From: Amedibacillus dolichus DSM 3991
GTDB taxonomy: Bacteria; Bacillota_I; Bacilli_A; Erysipelotrichales; Erysipelotrichaceae
Length of the DNA: 64,000 bases
Direction: 5' to 3'
Assembly: GCF_000154285.1 (NCBI RefSeq)
Contig: NZ_DS483474.1
Coordinates: 248,001-312,000 of the forward strand
Below the pieces are notes generated by a model. That model saw only the letters and a program-made list of their open reading frames with translations, searched no databases and was not told the DNA's origin. The first letter of the stretch is position 1, and the number at the start of each line of letters is the position of its first letter. The position numbers and the translations under genes are program-made. Shown piece by piece: positions 43,470 to 51,216 of this stretch.

Positions 43470-44372
43470 ATGAAAACAATTGTGGAAGTAAATAATCTAA
43501 CAAAGTTTTACGGAAAAAATAAGGTGCTATCAAATGTTACTTTGAAGATACAAGAAAAAGAGATTGTAGGTTTAATTGGTCCCAATGGTGCTGGGAAATC
43601 AACACTTATGAAATGTTTGACAAGCTTGGTGTTTTTTCAAGAAGGGGAAATTAAGATTTGTGGATATGATATACAAAAGCAACGTGAACATGCGCTTTCC
43701 GTTCAATCCTCATTGATTGAAATGCCAGGAATGTATCCAAATATGTCAGGAGATGCAAATCTTACCTATTTTGCGAAACTCAGAGGCTGTAGTGAGGAGC
43801 AGTATCAATTTGTAAAGGAATTTACAGGACTTGGCGATGCTTTAAAAAAGAAAACAAAGGAATATTCTTTAGGAATGAAACAGCGTCTGGGTTTAGGAAT
43901 TGCGTTGTTGTCAGAGCCGAAATTTTTAATCCTGGACGAGCCGATGAACGGTTTAGATCCCGATGGTGTCATTTCTTTGCGTGAAAGCCTGAAATATCTT
44001 GTTGAGGAAAAGAAAATGAGCATTCTTATTTCTTCCCATCAATTGGGAGAAATTGAAAAAATGGCATCAAGAGTTATTTTCTTGAACCATGGGGAAGTGG
44101 CAGATTATAATGAAGCACTTGTGCAAAAGAAGTTTTATATCTTAGAATCAAAGCAAATAGATGCACTTATTCAAACTTTGGCAAATAGGGAAACAAGCTG
44201 TCAATATCAGAAGATAGGAGAGTATCAAATACTATTGGAAACAAGTGGACTGAATGTTCTGCAGAAAGTGTTGGTTGAAGCGGAAAAGCAAGGTATAGAG
44301 ATTAGTGATATTTATAAAAAGACTGCAAATATCGAAGATATTTACCGTCAGATTTTTAAAGGAGAAGCATGA
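43470..44372 (+). CDS. ABC transporter ATPase, BcrA/LanF-like
   Basis: A 300-residue ATPase subunit: Walker A GPNGAGKST near 38-46, signature YSLGMKQRLGLGIALL near 130 and Walker B FLILDEPMNGLDP near 152. The C-terminal 80 residues are the extra domain common in the BcrA/LanF immunity group. A strong AGGGAGG site precedes it. It pairs with the permease that overlaps its stop and may also serve the permease at 40373. Proteins of this type often protect producers from their own peptides. Confidence 0.85.
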   Translation: MKTIVEVNNLTKFYGKNKVLSNVTLKIQEKEIVGLIGPNGAGKSTLMKCLTSLVFFQEGEIKICGYDIQKQREHALSVQSSLIEMPGMYPNMSGDANLTYFAKLRGCSEEQYQFVKEFTGLGDALKKKTKEYSLGMKQRLGLGIALLSEPKFLILDEPMNGLDPDGVISLRESLKYLVEEKKMSILISSHQLGEIEKMASRVIFLNHGEVADYNEALVQKKFYILESKQIDALIQTLANRETSCQYQKIGEYQILLETSGLNVLQKVLVEAEKQGIEISDIYKKTANIEDIYRQIFKGEA

Positions 44373-45475
44373 TGAGATATTTTTTTATTGAGCTAAAAAG
44401 ACATCTTGCGAGTAAATTTACTATCATCATTTTTTTAAGTATGACGATCTTTCTTCTTTTGCATATTCCTTTCCATATGTGGAAAGCACAGAAATATATT
44501 GAGAATACAAGAATAAAGATATATACTATTGCCGATAGTGCAGAATCCTATAAAGAAATGACACAAACTAAGGAAGATCGCACCTTTTATCATGAAGAAT
44601 TTGAAGATTATTACTTTCTCTATCAGGTTTATAATTCCAAGCAGTATGAACAAAATGTTTCAATTAAGACAAATACAGAATATGATATATTAAAGAGAGA
44701 GCTCTTGCGCGCCGAACAAGGGAAGGATTTACTTTCACCCAAAACAGTGAAAGAAATTAAACAAGAAATGAAATGGTATGAAGCTTTAGAAGCAAAAAAA
44801 TATATTCCTTATGCGACACCTTATGATAATCAAACCTTCAATTTCTTATATTTAATTATGAATGATACGATTTCAGTCATTATTCTTCTTCTTTTAGCAT
44901 TAAGTATAATTCCGATGATCGTTTGCTCGGACTTTGAGGTACACACATATAAATATGTATATACGAGTAAAGCATCAAGAGCAACTATCATGCTTACCAA
45001 GTTTGGAATTTCTGTGATTCTTCCACTTGCCATGCTTTTATTATCGGTTGGAATAACATCGCTTGTTACGGGAGCAGTCTTTGGCTTAGGAATAAGTGAT
45101 TACCCATATTTATTGAGCAATGGTATGCTTATAACAGCAGATAGTTATTTATTTGAGAGTATCAAGCTATTCGCAGCTGTCTTATTTTTCTTTGCCTCTA
45201 TTCTTTTTGCATTATCCTATATATGTAAAAAGCAGGTAGATGCGATTACTTATTTTAGTTTATTTATCGCAATAACCTATGTCTTTCTAACCTATCGTAT
45301 TACTTTGAGCTTTTTTCGCTATATTCCGATTTTTTATCTGAATGTAGAAAATATTTTGACAAATGCATTGGGTATTTCAATTCATGAAGCAATTATTTAT
45401 TGCATTAGTTTTGGAATGATAGTAGTTTTGATGGTTGTGTTATATTATCGAAAAAAGGATTTGCTTGTTGAATAG
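44369..45475 (+). CDS. ABC-2-type transporter permease, second
   Basis: A 368-residue membrane protein with a first helix near 16-36, an outside domain to about 165 and five more helices. IVCSDFEVHTYKYVYTSKASR near 189 is the cytoplasmic coupling stretch. Its layout is like that of the first permease of the cluster, so the two may pair with the single ATPase. The ATG overlaps the ATPase stop by four bases. Confidence 0.8.
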   Translation: MMRYFFIELKRHLASKFTIIIFLSMTIFLLLHIPFHMWKAQKYIENTRIKIYTIADSAESYKEMTQTKEDRTFYHEEFEDYYFLYQVYNSKQYEQNVSIKTNTEYDILKRELLRAEQGKDLLSPKTVKEIKQEMKWYEALEAKKYIPYATPYDNQTFNFLYLIMNDTISVIILLLLALSIIPMIVCSDFEVHTYKYVYTSKASRATIMLTKFGISVILPLAMLLLSVGITSLVTGAVFGLGISDYPYLLSNGMLITADSYLFESIKLFAAVLFFFASILFALSYICKKQVDAITYFSLFIAITYVFLTYRITLSFFRYIPIFYLNVENILTNALGISIHEAIIYCISFGMIVVLMVVLYYRKKDLLVE

Positions 45476-45506
45476 TAAGCGGCTATGGATACCTTTTTTA
45501 GCAAGA

Positions 45507-45612
45507 GAATATCACATTGATTAAAGAGAAAAGCTTAGATTACACAGATATGGAATACTTTGAGTCCTTAGACGATTACAAAAAGCGTTGTATCAATCCG
45601 TATTTTAATTAA
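45507..45612 (+). other. Open stretch, possible transposase C-terminal remnant
   Basis: After an in-frame stop the frame stays open for about 35 codons and includes DMEYFESLDDYKKRCINPYF before a TAA. The spacing of Tyr and Asp-Tyr residues recalls the last helix of IS3-like transposases (ESLxEx..DYIxYYN). There is no ribosome site and no inverted repeat, so this is a weak reading of a degraded fragment. Confidence 0.22.
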
Positions 45613-45624
45613 ATAATAGAAATA

Positions 45625-45664
45625 CAAAGCATTCTTTTGCAGGATAAGAGAATGCTTTGTTTTA
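45625..45664 (+). terminator. Terminator after the ABC peptide operon
   Basis: An 11-pair stem (45625-45635 with 45649-45659) is followed by TTTTAT. Confidence 0.85.
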
Positions 45665-45780
45665 TAAGTTAGTAAGCACGAAGGGTTGTGATAGTAACAA
45701 CAAAGCTTTCATAAAGTATGCTTATAGCGTATAATAAAGATAATATTTTTACTATATATGTAGATGACAGGAGTGATTAT

Positions 45781-46467
45781 ATGCTGCGAGTGGCAATTCT
45801 GGAAACCGAAGAAGTTGCAAAAGACATTATGTTTGAATTAGCATCTGCTCATCAGAAACAGGAATTTGCTTTTCATGCATTTAGAAAAATATCAGAGCTG
45901 GCAACTGCGCAGGAGGAAAAAGAATTTCATATCATTGTTTTTCATCAAAAATTCGAGATTCCGCGTATTACACAATCCTTTGTTTTAAACAACCCTCAGC
46001 GCATTGTTATATATATGAAAGAGGAGCTGACGGAATGTGAGAAAATCATTCTGCCATTTGCTCGTATTTTTTATCTTAATAAGCATCATATAAAGGAAGA
46101 AATTGCACGTATTATGCCACATGTTGAACGTATGCTTAGTAATCAAGAGGAGTATATGTTTGCCTATAACAATGTGGAAATACCACTGCGCATTGCGGAT
46201 ATTCTTTATATTGAAAAGGAGGATAAGTTTTTGGTTTATCATACCAAGCGAGGAGAGTTTCGTGAACGAAAGAGCATGAAGGTGGCAAGTCATGATTTTG
46301 CGAAAAATAACTTTCTATGGATTCATGCCAGCTATCTTGTGAATATGCAGCATATTACGCAAATGACACCTGATACGGTATATTTACAAAAGATAAAATT
46401 ACCGATTGCAAGAGCGAGAAAAAACGAGGTAAGTGAACAAATACGGAAGTATGTACGCCTGAGATAA
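45781..46467 (+). CDS. LytTR-domain transcriptional regulator
   Basis: A 228-residue regulator. The last 100 residues are a LytTR DNA-binding domain (IADILYIEKEDKFLVYHT near 139, FLWIHASYLVNMQHI near 178, LPIARARKNEV near 208). The first 115 residues look like a receiver fold that lacks a clear phosphoacceptor Asp, so activity may not need a kinase; no histidine kinase is near. I choose the ATG at 45781 after CAGGAG; the frame is open from 45718 but crosses a TATAAT at 45730. LytTR regulators often control peptide bacteriocin or quorum genes, like those just upstream. Confidence 0.82.
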   Translation: MLRVAILETEEVAKDIMFELASAHQKQEFAFHAFRKISELATAQEEKEFHIIVFHQKFEIPRITQSFVLNNPQRIVIYMKEELTECEKIILPFARIFYLNKHHIKEEIARIMPHVERMLSNQEEYMFAYNNVEIPLRIADILYIEKEDKFLVYHTKRGEFRERKSMKVASHDFAKNNFLWIHASYLVNMQHITQMTPDTVYLQKIKLPIARARKNEVSEQIRKYVRLR

Positions 46468-46474
46468 CCGATTT

Positions 46475-46499
46475 TTCCAAAAATATACCAATTCTTCCA
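46475..46499 (+). promoter_or_regulatory. Direct repeat upstream of the ncRNA promoter, possible LytTR site
   Basis: TTCCA recurs at 46475-46479 and 46495-46499, exactly 20 bases apart, just before the -35 box. LytTR regulators bind direct repeats about two helix turns apart. The match to a known consensus is not clear. Confidence 0.35.
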
Positions 46500-46505
46500 T
46501 AACGC

Positions 46506-46533
46506 TTTACAATTTCAAATGATGGACTATAAT
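46506..46533 (+). promoter_or_regulatory. Promoter of the large noncoding RNA
   Basis: TTTACA (46506-46511), a 16-base spacer and TATAAT (46528-46533) make a good sigma-A promoter with no protein gene downstream for almost one kilobase. Confidence 0.7.
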
Positions 46534-46539
46534 AAAGGT

Positions 46540-47173
46540 GTAAAGAAAGAGAGCGGTGAGAAAATGGGAAGTTTTAGAGGCTAGATTATTTCATTCATAC
46601 GTGAAAGCATTTCTTGTAAAGGAATGAATGAAAGGGAAATAATCATAATAATAGCGGACCATAAAACATACGGTGTGGAAACCATCGAAGTGAAGATGCC
46701 TAAAGAAAAGTCGGTGAAAGAGGCTCATGTATTAGGAAGCAAAGCCATATCGATCAAATGATGAAAATACATCTAGCGACTGTTGGGAAAGACAAAAGGA
46801 AGTGATATCTGGTGAGGAATTGCTAACTAGGTAAAGGAAAGACAGAAGCTAATGTTGAAAGTCATTCGTATAACCGATGAAAAAACAAAATACAAGTAAT
46901 CGAAAAATACAAAATATTAGAAATACATACAATCGGTTATCATAGAGATGAGTTCATAGATATTTCAGATGAAGAAAGGAAAATAGGCGAGTGAACCTGT
47001 AACATACAAATGTAAAAAAATTGTCTGAAATAATCGTCATAAGATAGATAAAGGTATCCGATGTATTGCAATCCGATGAGATATCGCATGCAAAGATAAG
47101 GATATTGTTGGTAAAATTGAATAGCATAAACAAGCGAGGCAGAAATGGATTAGACAAATGCCTCGCTATTTTT
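46540..47173 (+). ncRNA. Candidate large structured noncoding RNA, about 630 nt
   Basis: No reading frame of useful size exists here, yet the interval has its own promoter and terminator and several exact long stems. One pairs 46584-46598 with 46624-46633 plus 46640-46644 (15 pairs, six-base bulge). Others are 46870-46878 with 46932-46940 (9 pairs), 46961-46969 with 47024-47032 (9 pairs, enclosing an ACAT/ATGT hairpin), and 47066-47070 with 47089-47093 enclosing CGAT/ATCG. Purine-rich linkers with many GAAA and GGAAAG stretches separate them. Size and autonomy recall large bacterial RNAs such as ROOL or OLE, but I cannot assign a class. Confidence 0.6.
47133..47173 (+). terminator. Terminator of the large noncoding RNA
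   Basis: AGCGAGGCA (47133-47141) and TGCCTCGCT (47159-47167) form a perfect nine-pair GC-rich stem, followed by ATTTTT. Confidence 0.88.
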
Positions 47174-47289
47174 GAATGAATATTGAAATTTGTGTTATGA
47201 AAGCTCAAGTACCATAAAATTTATAAGAGATAATAAACACAAAGATAAGGGAATATGCAATAAGCTTGCTTTTAACTATCTTTTTTAGG

Positions 47290-47388
47290 TTATCTTCGTC
47301 GTTTGCATTTTTGGCAGCAGCGGCTTGGATATATTAACAATACATATACCAAATAGGCGATAATCAAAGCGAAAAGAAAGAAAAACAT
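47290..47388 (-). CDS. Possible 32-residue single-helix membrane microprotein
   Basis: On the reverse strand an AAAGGGGTGAG site precedes an ATG and a 32-codon ORF. About 20 hydrophobic residues (MFFFLFALIIAYLVYVLLIY) are followed by a short Cys- and Arg-rich tail (CCQKCKRRR). The pattern of one membrane helix with a basic cytoplasmic tail is typical of small membrane proteins. No homologue is known to me. The rest of 47174-47514 has no further feature except the rsmG promoter region (TATAAT at 47490-47495). Confidence 0.4.
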   Translation of the reverse strand: MFFFLFALIIAYLVYVLLIYPSRCCQKCKRRR

Positions 47389-47514
47389 CTACTCACCCCT
47401 TTCTTTACTATGTAAAAATGATTGTAATGTATGGGGTGATGTAGGGGAAAAACAAAAGTAAATATTCATTTCAAAGGGTAAGTTTGGTATAATATAAAAT
47501 ACTGGAGGGATATC

Positions 47515-48225
47515 ATGACAAAGCAGTTTTATAAACAGGATTTTTTTGATGCGTTGGGCAAGCAAGGAATTGTATTAAATGATCAGCAGCAACAGCAGTT
47601 TGATGAGTATGCGCAGATGCTTGTGGAATGGAACAAAAAAATGAATTTAACCGCTATTACGGAAATTGATGAAATTTACGAAAAACATTTTTTGGATAGT
47701 CTGTTGCCCTCTTTTGATATGGAAATAAACGGAAGCTTTTGTGATGTGGGAGCGGGAGCCGGTTTTCCCAGTATCCCATTAAAAATCGTATATCCGCAGC
47801 TAAAGGTTACAATCGTAGAAACCTTGGGAAAGCGAATCACTTTTTTAAATGCCTTATGTGAAAAACTGGGGTTGAAGGACGTAGTGCTTGTGCATGCACG
47901 AGCGGAGGATTATGCCAAGGAGCATCGGGAAAGCTTTGATATCGTAAGTGCCAGAGCTGTAGCGAATTTGCCAATGTTATCAGAGCTGTGTATTCCCTTG
48001 GTAAAGCTGAATGGGACGTTTTTAGCGCTCAAGGGTGCAAACGGCGATGAGGAATATGAAAATGCCAAGCATGCAATCGAGATTCTCGGCTGTAGACTGG
48101 CACAGCGTGATGAAAAAACCTTGAGCGATGGTTCAAAGCGTATCAACTTTGGATTTGCGAAGGTTAAGAAAACACCGAAATGCTATCCAAGAGCATTTGC
48201 GAAGATAAAGAAGAACCCTTTATAA
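47515..48225 (+). CDS. rsmG: 16S rRNA (guanine-527-N7) methyltransferase RsmG
   Basis: RsmG (236 aa) methylates G527 of 16S rRNA using SAM. The SAM-binding motif FCDVGAGAGFPSIPLKI is near residue 76-92, with NLTAIT near 43 and SARAVANLPMLSELC near 144. A GGAGGG site precedes the ATG. As in Bacillus it leads into noc, soj and spo0J, an arrangement normally close to the replication origin. Confidence 0.95.
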   Translation: MTKQFYKQDFFDALGKQGIVLNDQQQQQFDEYAQMLVEWNKKMNLTAITEIDEIYEKHFLDSLLPSFDMEINGSFCDVGAGAGFPSIPLKIVYPQLKVTIVETLGKRITFLNALCEKLGLKDVVLVHARAEDYAKEHRESFDIVSARAVANLPMLSELCIPLVKLNGTFLALKGANGDEEYENAKHAIEILGCRLAQRDEKTLSDGSKRINFGFAKVKKTPKCYPRAFAKIKKNPL

Positions 48226-48236
48226 AGGAGAGTAGT

Positions 48237-49001
48237 ATGAGAGAAACGAAAATGGTTACCATTGATCAGATAGAACCTAATCCCTATCAGCCACGTATCG
48301 AATTTAACGATGAAGCACTAATGGAGTTAGCCCAATCCATTCGTGAAAATGGTTTGATTCAACCGATTAGTGTACGTAAAACAGAGAACGGCTATCAGAT
48401 CATTGCCGGTGAGCGAAGATATCGTGCGATGAAGATGAATGGTATGGTGGAAGTACCGGTCGTAATTATGGACGCCAATGATATTCAAATGGCGGAGATG
48501 GCACTTGTAGAGAATATTCAGCGTGAAAATCTAAGTGCGATCGAAGAAGCAAAATCTTATGTCGATATTATGCGTTTTACCGGTGTCAATCAATCGGAGC
48601 TGGCTTTGCGAGTAGGAAAATCACAGTCGGCGATTGCGAATAAGATTCGCCTTTTGCAGCTTGATGAAAACATACAAAATGCAGTATCCGCACATCAGAT
48701 CACAGAGCGTCATGCACGTGCGCTGTTGGGCTTGGATAGTGATAAGCAGCAAAAGATGTTAGATACGATTGTGAAAAAGGGCTTAAATGTTTCACAGACG
48801 GAAAAGGCTGTAAAGCAAGAAAAGCTACCAAAAGAAGAAAAGAAAAAGGTGATGCTGAAGGGTATCAGTAAGAATGTAAAGATTGCCGTTAATACGATTC
48901 ATCAGGCAGTAGCAATGGTAAAGCGTGCCGGTGTCGATGCAAAGGTATCACAGGAAGAGCTTGAAGATGATGTGATCATCACCATTCGCATACCGAAGTA
49001 G
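48237..49001 (+). CDS. noc: ParB-like nucleoid occlusion protein Noc
   Basis: A 254-residue ParB-family DNA-binding protein. The CTPase/ParB core has NPYQPRIEFNDEAL near 14, AGERRYRAMK near 58 and ENIQRENLSAIEEA near 90, followed by a helix-turn-helix (ELALRVGKSQSAIANKIRLL). The first ParB copy after rsmG is normally Noc, which keeps division away from the nucleoid; the name rests on gene order. The ATG follows AAGGAGAG; an in-frame codon at 48180 would overlap rsmG. Confidence 0.85.
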   Translation: MRETKMVTIDQIEPNPYQPRIEFNDEALMELAQSIRENGLIQPISVRKTENGYQIIAGERRYRAMKMNGMVEVPVVIMDANDIQMAEMALVENIQRENLSAIEEAKSYVDIMRFTGVNQSELALRVGKSQSAIANKIRLLQLDENIQNAVSAHQITERHARALLGLDSDKQQKMLDTIVKKGLNVSQTEKAVKQEKLPKEEKKKVMLKGISKNVKIAVNTIHQAVAMVKRAGVDAKVSQEELEDDVIITIRIPK

Positions 49002-49015
49002 AAAGGACGATGAAG

Positions 49016-49792
49016 ATGGGAAAAATAATTGCAGTATCCAATCAGAAGGGCGGTGTCGGAAAAACAACAACCTCCATCAATTTGGCAGCCGGCTTAGGCT
49101 ATTTGGGAAACCGTGTTTTATTGGTGGACTTTGATCCACAGGGAAACGCTACACAAGGAGTAGGCGCTGAGGTTGGTGATGACAAGCTATCTGTTTATAA
49201 TCTGATCATGGAGGATTATGAGGTAAGCGATATTTGTAAAAAGCTATCCTCTCCGCCGATTGATATCGTTCCTGCCAATATCGCACTTGCCGGTGCAGAC
49301 TTGCAAATGGTGAAATTTGAAGCCGGTAAGGAAGAGCTGTTGAAAAATAAGCTAGATAAGGTAAAGGACGAATATGATTTCATCATCATCGACTGTCCGC
49401 CATCTCTTGGCTTATTGAACACCAATGCTTTAACCGCTGCCGATTCGGTCATTATTCCGGTGCAGTGTGAATATTATGCTTTAGAGGGTGTAACACAGCT
49501 GTTATTAACCATTCGTTTGGTACAGCAGCTATTCAATAAGAATTTGGTGATTGAAGGTGTTGTATTGACGATGTACGATGCGAGAACAAAGCTGAGCGTT
49601 GAGGTACAGCAGGAGGTACGCCGCCACTTTAAAGAAAGAGTATATAAGAACTACATACCCCGTAATGTTAAGTTGAGTGAAGCGCCATCAAGAGGAATGT
49701 CCGTATTTGAATATGATGTACGCTGCGAGGGCGCAAAGGCGTATGCCGGACTTGCCAGCGAGGTACAAAGAATGAATAAGAAAACAAAATAA
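49016..49792 (+). CDS. soj: Chromosome partitioning ATPase Soj (ParA)
   Basis: Soj/ParA (258 aa) is a deviant Walker ATPase: SNQKGGVGKTTTSINLA near residue 8 with both signature lysines, FDPQGNATQG near 40 and IIDCPPSLGLL near 122. It moves the origin region together with Spo0J. I start at the ATG at 49016, seven bases after AAAGGA; the ATG at 49010 is very close to that site. It lies directly between the two ParB genes. Confidence 0.95.
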   Translation: MGKIIAVSNQKGGVGKTTTSINLAAGLGYLGNRVLLVDFDPQGNATQGVGAEVGDDKLSVYNLIMEDYEVSDICKKLSSPPIDIVPANIALAGADLQMVKFEAGKEELLKNKLDKVKDEYDFIIIDCPPSLGLLNTNALTAADSVIIPVQCEYYALEGVTQLLLTIRLVQQLFNKNLVIEGVVLTMYDARTKLSVEVQQEVRRHFKERVYKNYIPRNVKLSEAPSRGMSVFEYDVRCEGAKAYAGLASEVQRMNKKTK

Positions 49793-49803
49793 GGAGGCTA
49801 GTT

Positions 49804-50691
49804 ATGGCGAAGAAAGAAAGCAATCCAAGACTTGGAAAAGGATTATCTGCGATTTTCGGTGAAGATGTCAATTCCGTATTGGAGGATATCCAACAGGGAA
49901 AAAGCGAAGTACATAGCGATGCAAAATTTGAAGTCGCTGTCAGTGAAGTAAAGCCGAACCCATATCAGCCCCGCAAGGTTTTCGATGATGAAAAAATCCA
50001 AGAATTAGCACACTCCATTCAACAGCATGGAGTGTTTACTCCGATTTTGGTTAAGAAAACAATCAAGGGCTATGAACTGATTACCGGTGAGCGACGCTTG
50101 CGTGCCGCTAAGCTTGCGGGATTAAAAAACATACCGGCAATTTTAATGGATTTTGATGATCAGCAAATGATGGAAATTGCCTTGTTGGAAAATATACAAC
50201 GTGAGGATTTGAATGCCATCGAGGAAGCACAGGGCTATGAAAAGCTGATTAAAAAGCTTGGCTATACCCAAGAGGAGCTTGCAAAGCGTATCGGAAAATC
50301 TCGAGAACATGTTGCGAATATGTTACGCTTACTAAGACTTCCAAAAAAGGTGCAGGAGCATGTAACAAATGGTGAATTAAGCATGGGACATGTACGTGCC
50401 TTGTTGGCATTGAATGATGAAAAGCAAATGGAAGAGGCAGCAAAAAAAGCTATCAAAGAGGGTATGAGTGTACGTGCTATTGAGGCGTATGTAAAGGCAT
50501 TACAAACACCGAAGCCACAAACAGTAAAGAAAGAAAAAGATGTTAATCTAACCAGTGTGGAAAACCGCTTGCAAAATCGCTTTCAAACAAAAGTGCAGGT
50601 TAGTGAAAAGCAAATCACGATTCATTATAAAGGAAATAATGATTTGAACCGCATCTTAGAGCTATTAGGCGGAATAGAGGAAGAAGTATAA
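49804..50691 (+). CDS. spo0J: Chromosome partitioning protein ParB/Spo0J
   Basis: A 295-residue ParB. The start RLGKGLSAIFG is typical, followed by NPYQPRKVFDDEKIQELA near 57, the CTP-binding GERRLRAAKLAG near 98 and ENIQREDLNAIEEAQGYEKL near 133, then the helix-turn-helix near 160 and a C-terminal dimer domain. A strong AAGGAGG site precedes the ATG. A full 16-base parS site was not found by eye in this block. Confidence 0.95.
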   Translation: MAKKESNPRLGKGLSAIFGEDVNSVLEDIQQGKSEVHSDAKFEVAVSEVKPNPYQPRKVFDDEKIQELAHSIQQHGVFTPILVKKTIKGYELITGERRLRAAKLAGLKNIPAILMDFDDQQMMEIALLENIQREDLNAIEEAQGYEKLIKKLGYTQEELAKRIGKSREHVANMLRLLRLPKKVQEHVTNGELSMGHVRALLALNDEKQMEEAAKKAIKEGMSVRAIEAYVKALQTPKPQTVKKEKDVNLTSVENRLQNRFQTKVQVSEKQITIHYKGNNDLNRILELLGGIEEEV

Positions 50692-50987
50692 TGAAACTGC
50701 ATATCCTGCTTATCAGCCTAATCGTGATATTTTCGATCATGGCACTTGCGATTAAGAAATATCATGTCTTAGTGCTTGTACCGGGAGCAAAAAAGCATCG
50801 AGAAGAGATTGATATTCCCCTAATTTGCAAGCTTATGGGAAATCTGTATTTGTTAATTGCGGGAATGCTGTTGGTGTGTGAAATCGGAGAGTGGATCTAT
50901 CCTGGATTTTTGAAAATTTTTATTTGGATAAGTGTCATACCGATTGCCGTATATGTTCGTTTAGCAATGAGTAAGATTATGAAATAA
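50691..50987 (+). CDS. Small membrane protein of unknown function after spo0J
   Basis: A 98-residue protein with three hydrophobic helices (about 3-22, 45-65, 75-92) separated by a short polar loop with GAKKHREEIDIP. The start codon overlaps the spo0J stop (TAATG), so it is the last gene of the partitioning unit. It resembles small DUF3784-like membrane proteins, which have no known role; this assignment is tentative. Confidence 0.6.
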   Translation: MKLHILLISLIVIFSIMALAIKKYHVLVLVPGAKKHREEIDIPLICKLMGNLYLLIAGMLLVCEIGEWIYPGFLKIFIWISVIPIAVYVRLAMSKIMK

Positions 50988-51046
50988 CTAAAATAATCGT
51001 TGGTTTTATCTTATTAAAATGAACAATTAAGCAAACGAATAGCAGA

Positions 51047-51061
51047 ATGAAATCGTTTTCG
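51047..51061 (+). promoter_or_regulatory. cre site upstream of the sucrose-type operon
   Basis: ATGAAATCGTTTTCG fits the CcpA consensus WTGNAANCGNWNNCW at all but the last position. It ends eight bases before the -35 box, so catabolite control of the operon is expected. Confidence 0.65.
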
Positions 51062-51068
51062 AAAAATA

Positions 51069-51097
51069 TTGACATAACTATTCTTTTATGATTAAAT
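51069..51097 (+). promoter_or_regulatory. Promoter of the sucrose-type PTS operon
   Basis: A perfect TTGACA (51069-51074), a 17-base spacer and TTAAAT (51092-51097). Confidence 0.6.
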
Positions 51098-51111
51098 TAA
51101 GTTGAAATCAA

Positions 51112-51138
51112 TGAGAGTAACTCTTTTGAGGCTTAACC
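51112..51138 (+). promoter_or_regulatory. Ribonucleic antiterminator (RAT) 1
   Basis: The strand contains GTAAC and, eight bases on, GGCTTAACC, the same core as RAT 2 (GTTAC ... GGCATAACC). It overlaps the 5' arm of the terminator that follows, as in sites bound by LicT/SacY-type antiterminators. Confidence 0.6.
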
Positions 51139-51197
51139 AGCGATTTATTCAATTACTATGTAGTAAGAAGATGGGGAGCAGAAAAAGAGTTTTTTTG
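51119..51197 (+). terminator. Regulated terminator before the IIA gene
   Basis: AACTCTTTT (51119-51127) pairs exactly with AAAAGAGTT (51183-51191), and T continues to 51197. The 5' arm lies inside RAT 1, so the two structures exclude each other. Confidence 0.65.
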
Positions 51198-51216
51198 TTT
51201 CTCACGATGGGAGCAA

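Noticed and set aside
46564-46584. Six-codon ORF (MGSFRG) near the 5' end of the noncoding RNA
   Set aside because: Too short and with a weak ribosome site; more likely part of the RNA structure than a gene.
46540-47173. Assignment of the RNA to ROOL or OLE
   Set aside because: Size fits, but I could not recall or verify diagnostic conserved segments, and no OLE-associated protein gene is adjacent.
48785-48800. parS-like sequence inside noc
   Set aside because: Only the left half (TGTTTCAC) matches; the right half is unlike the consensus.
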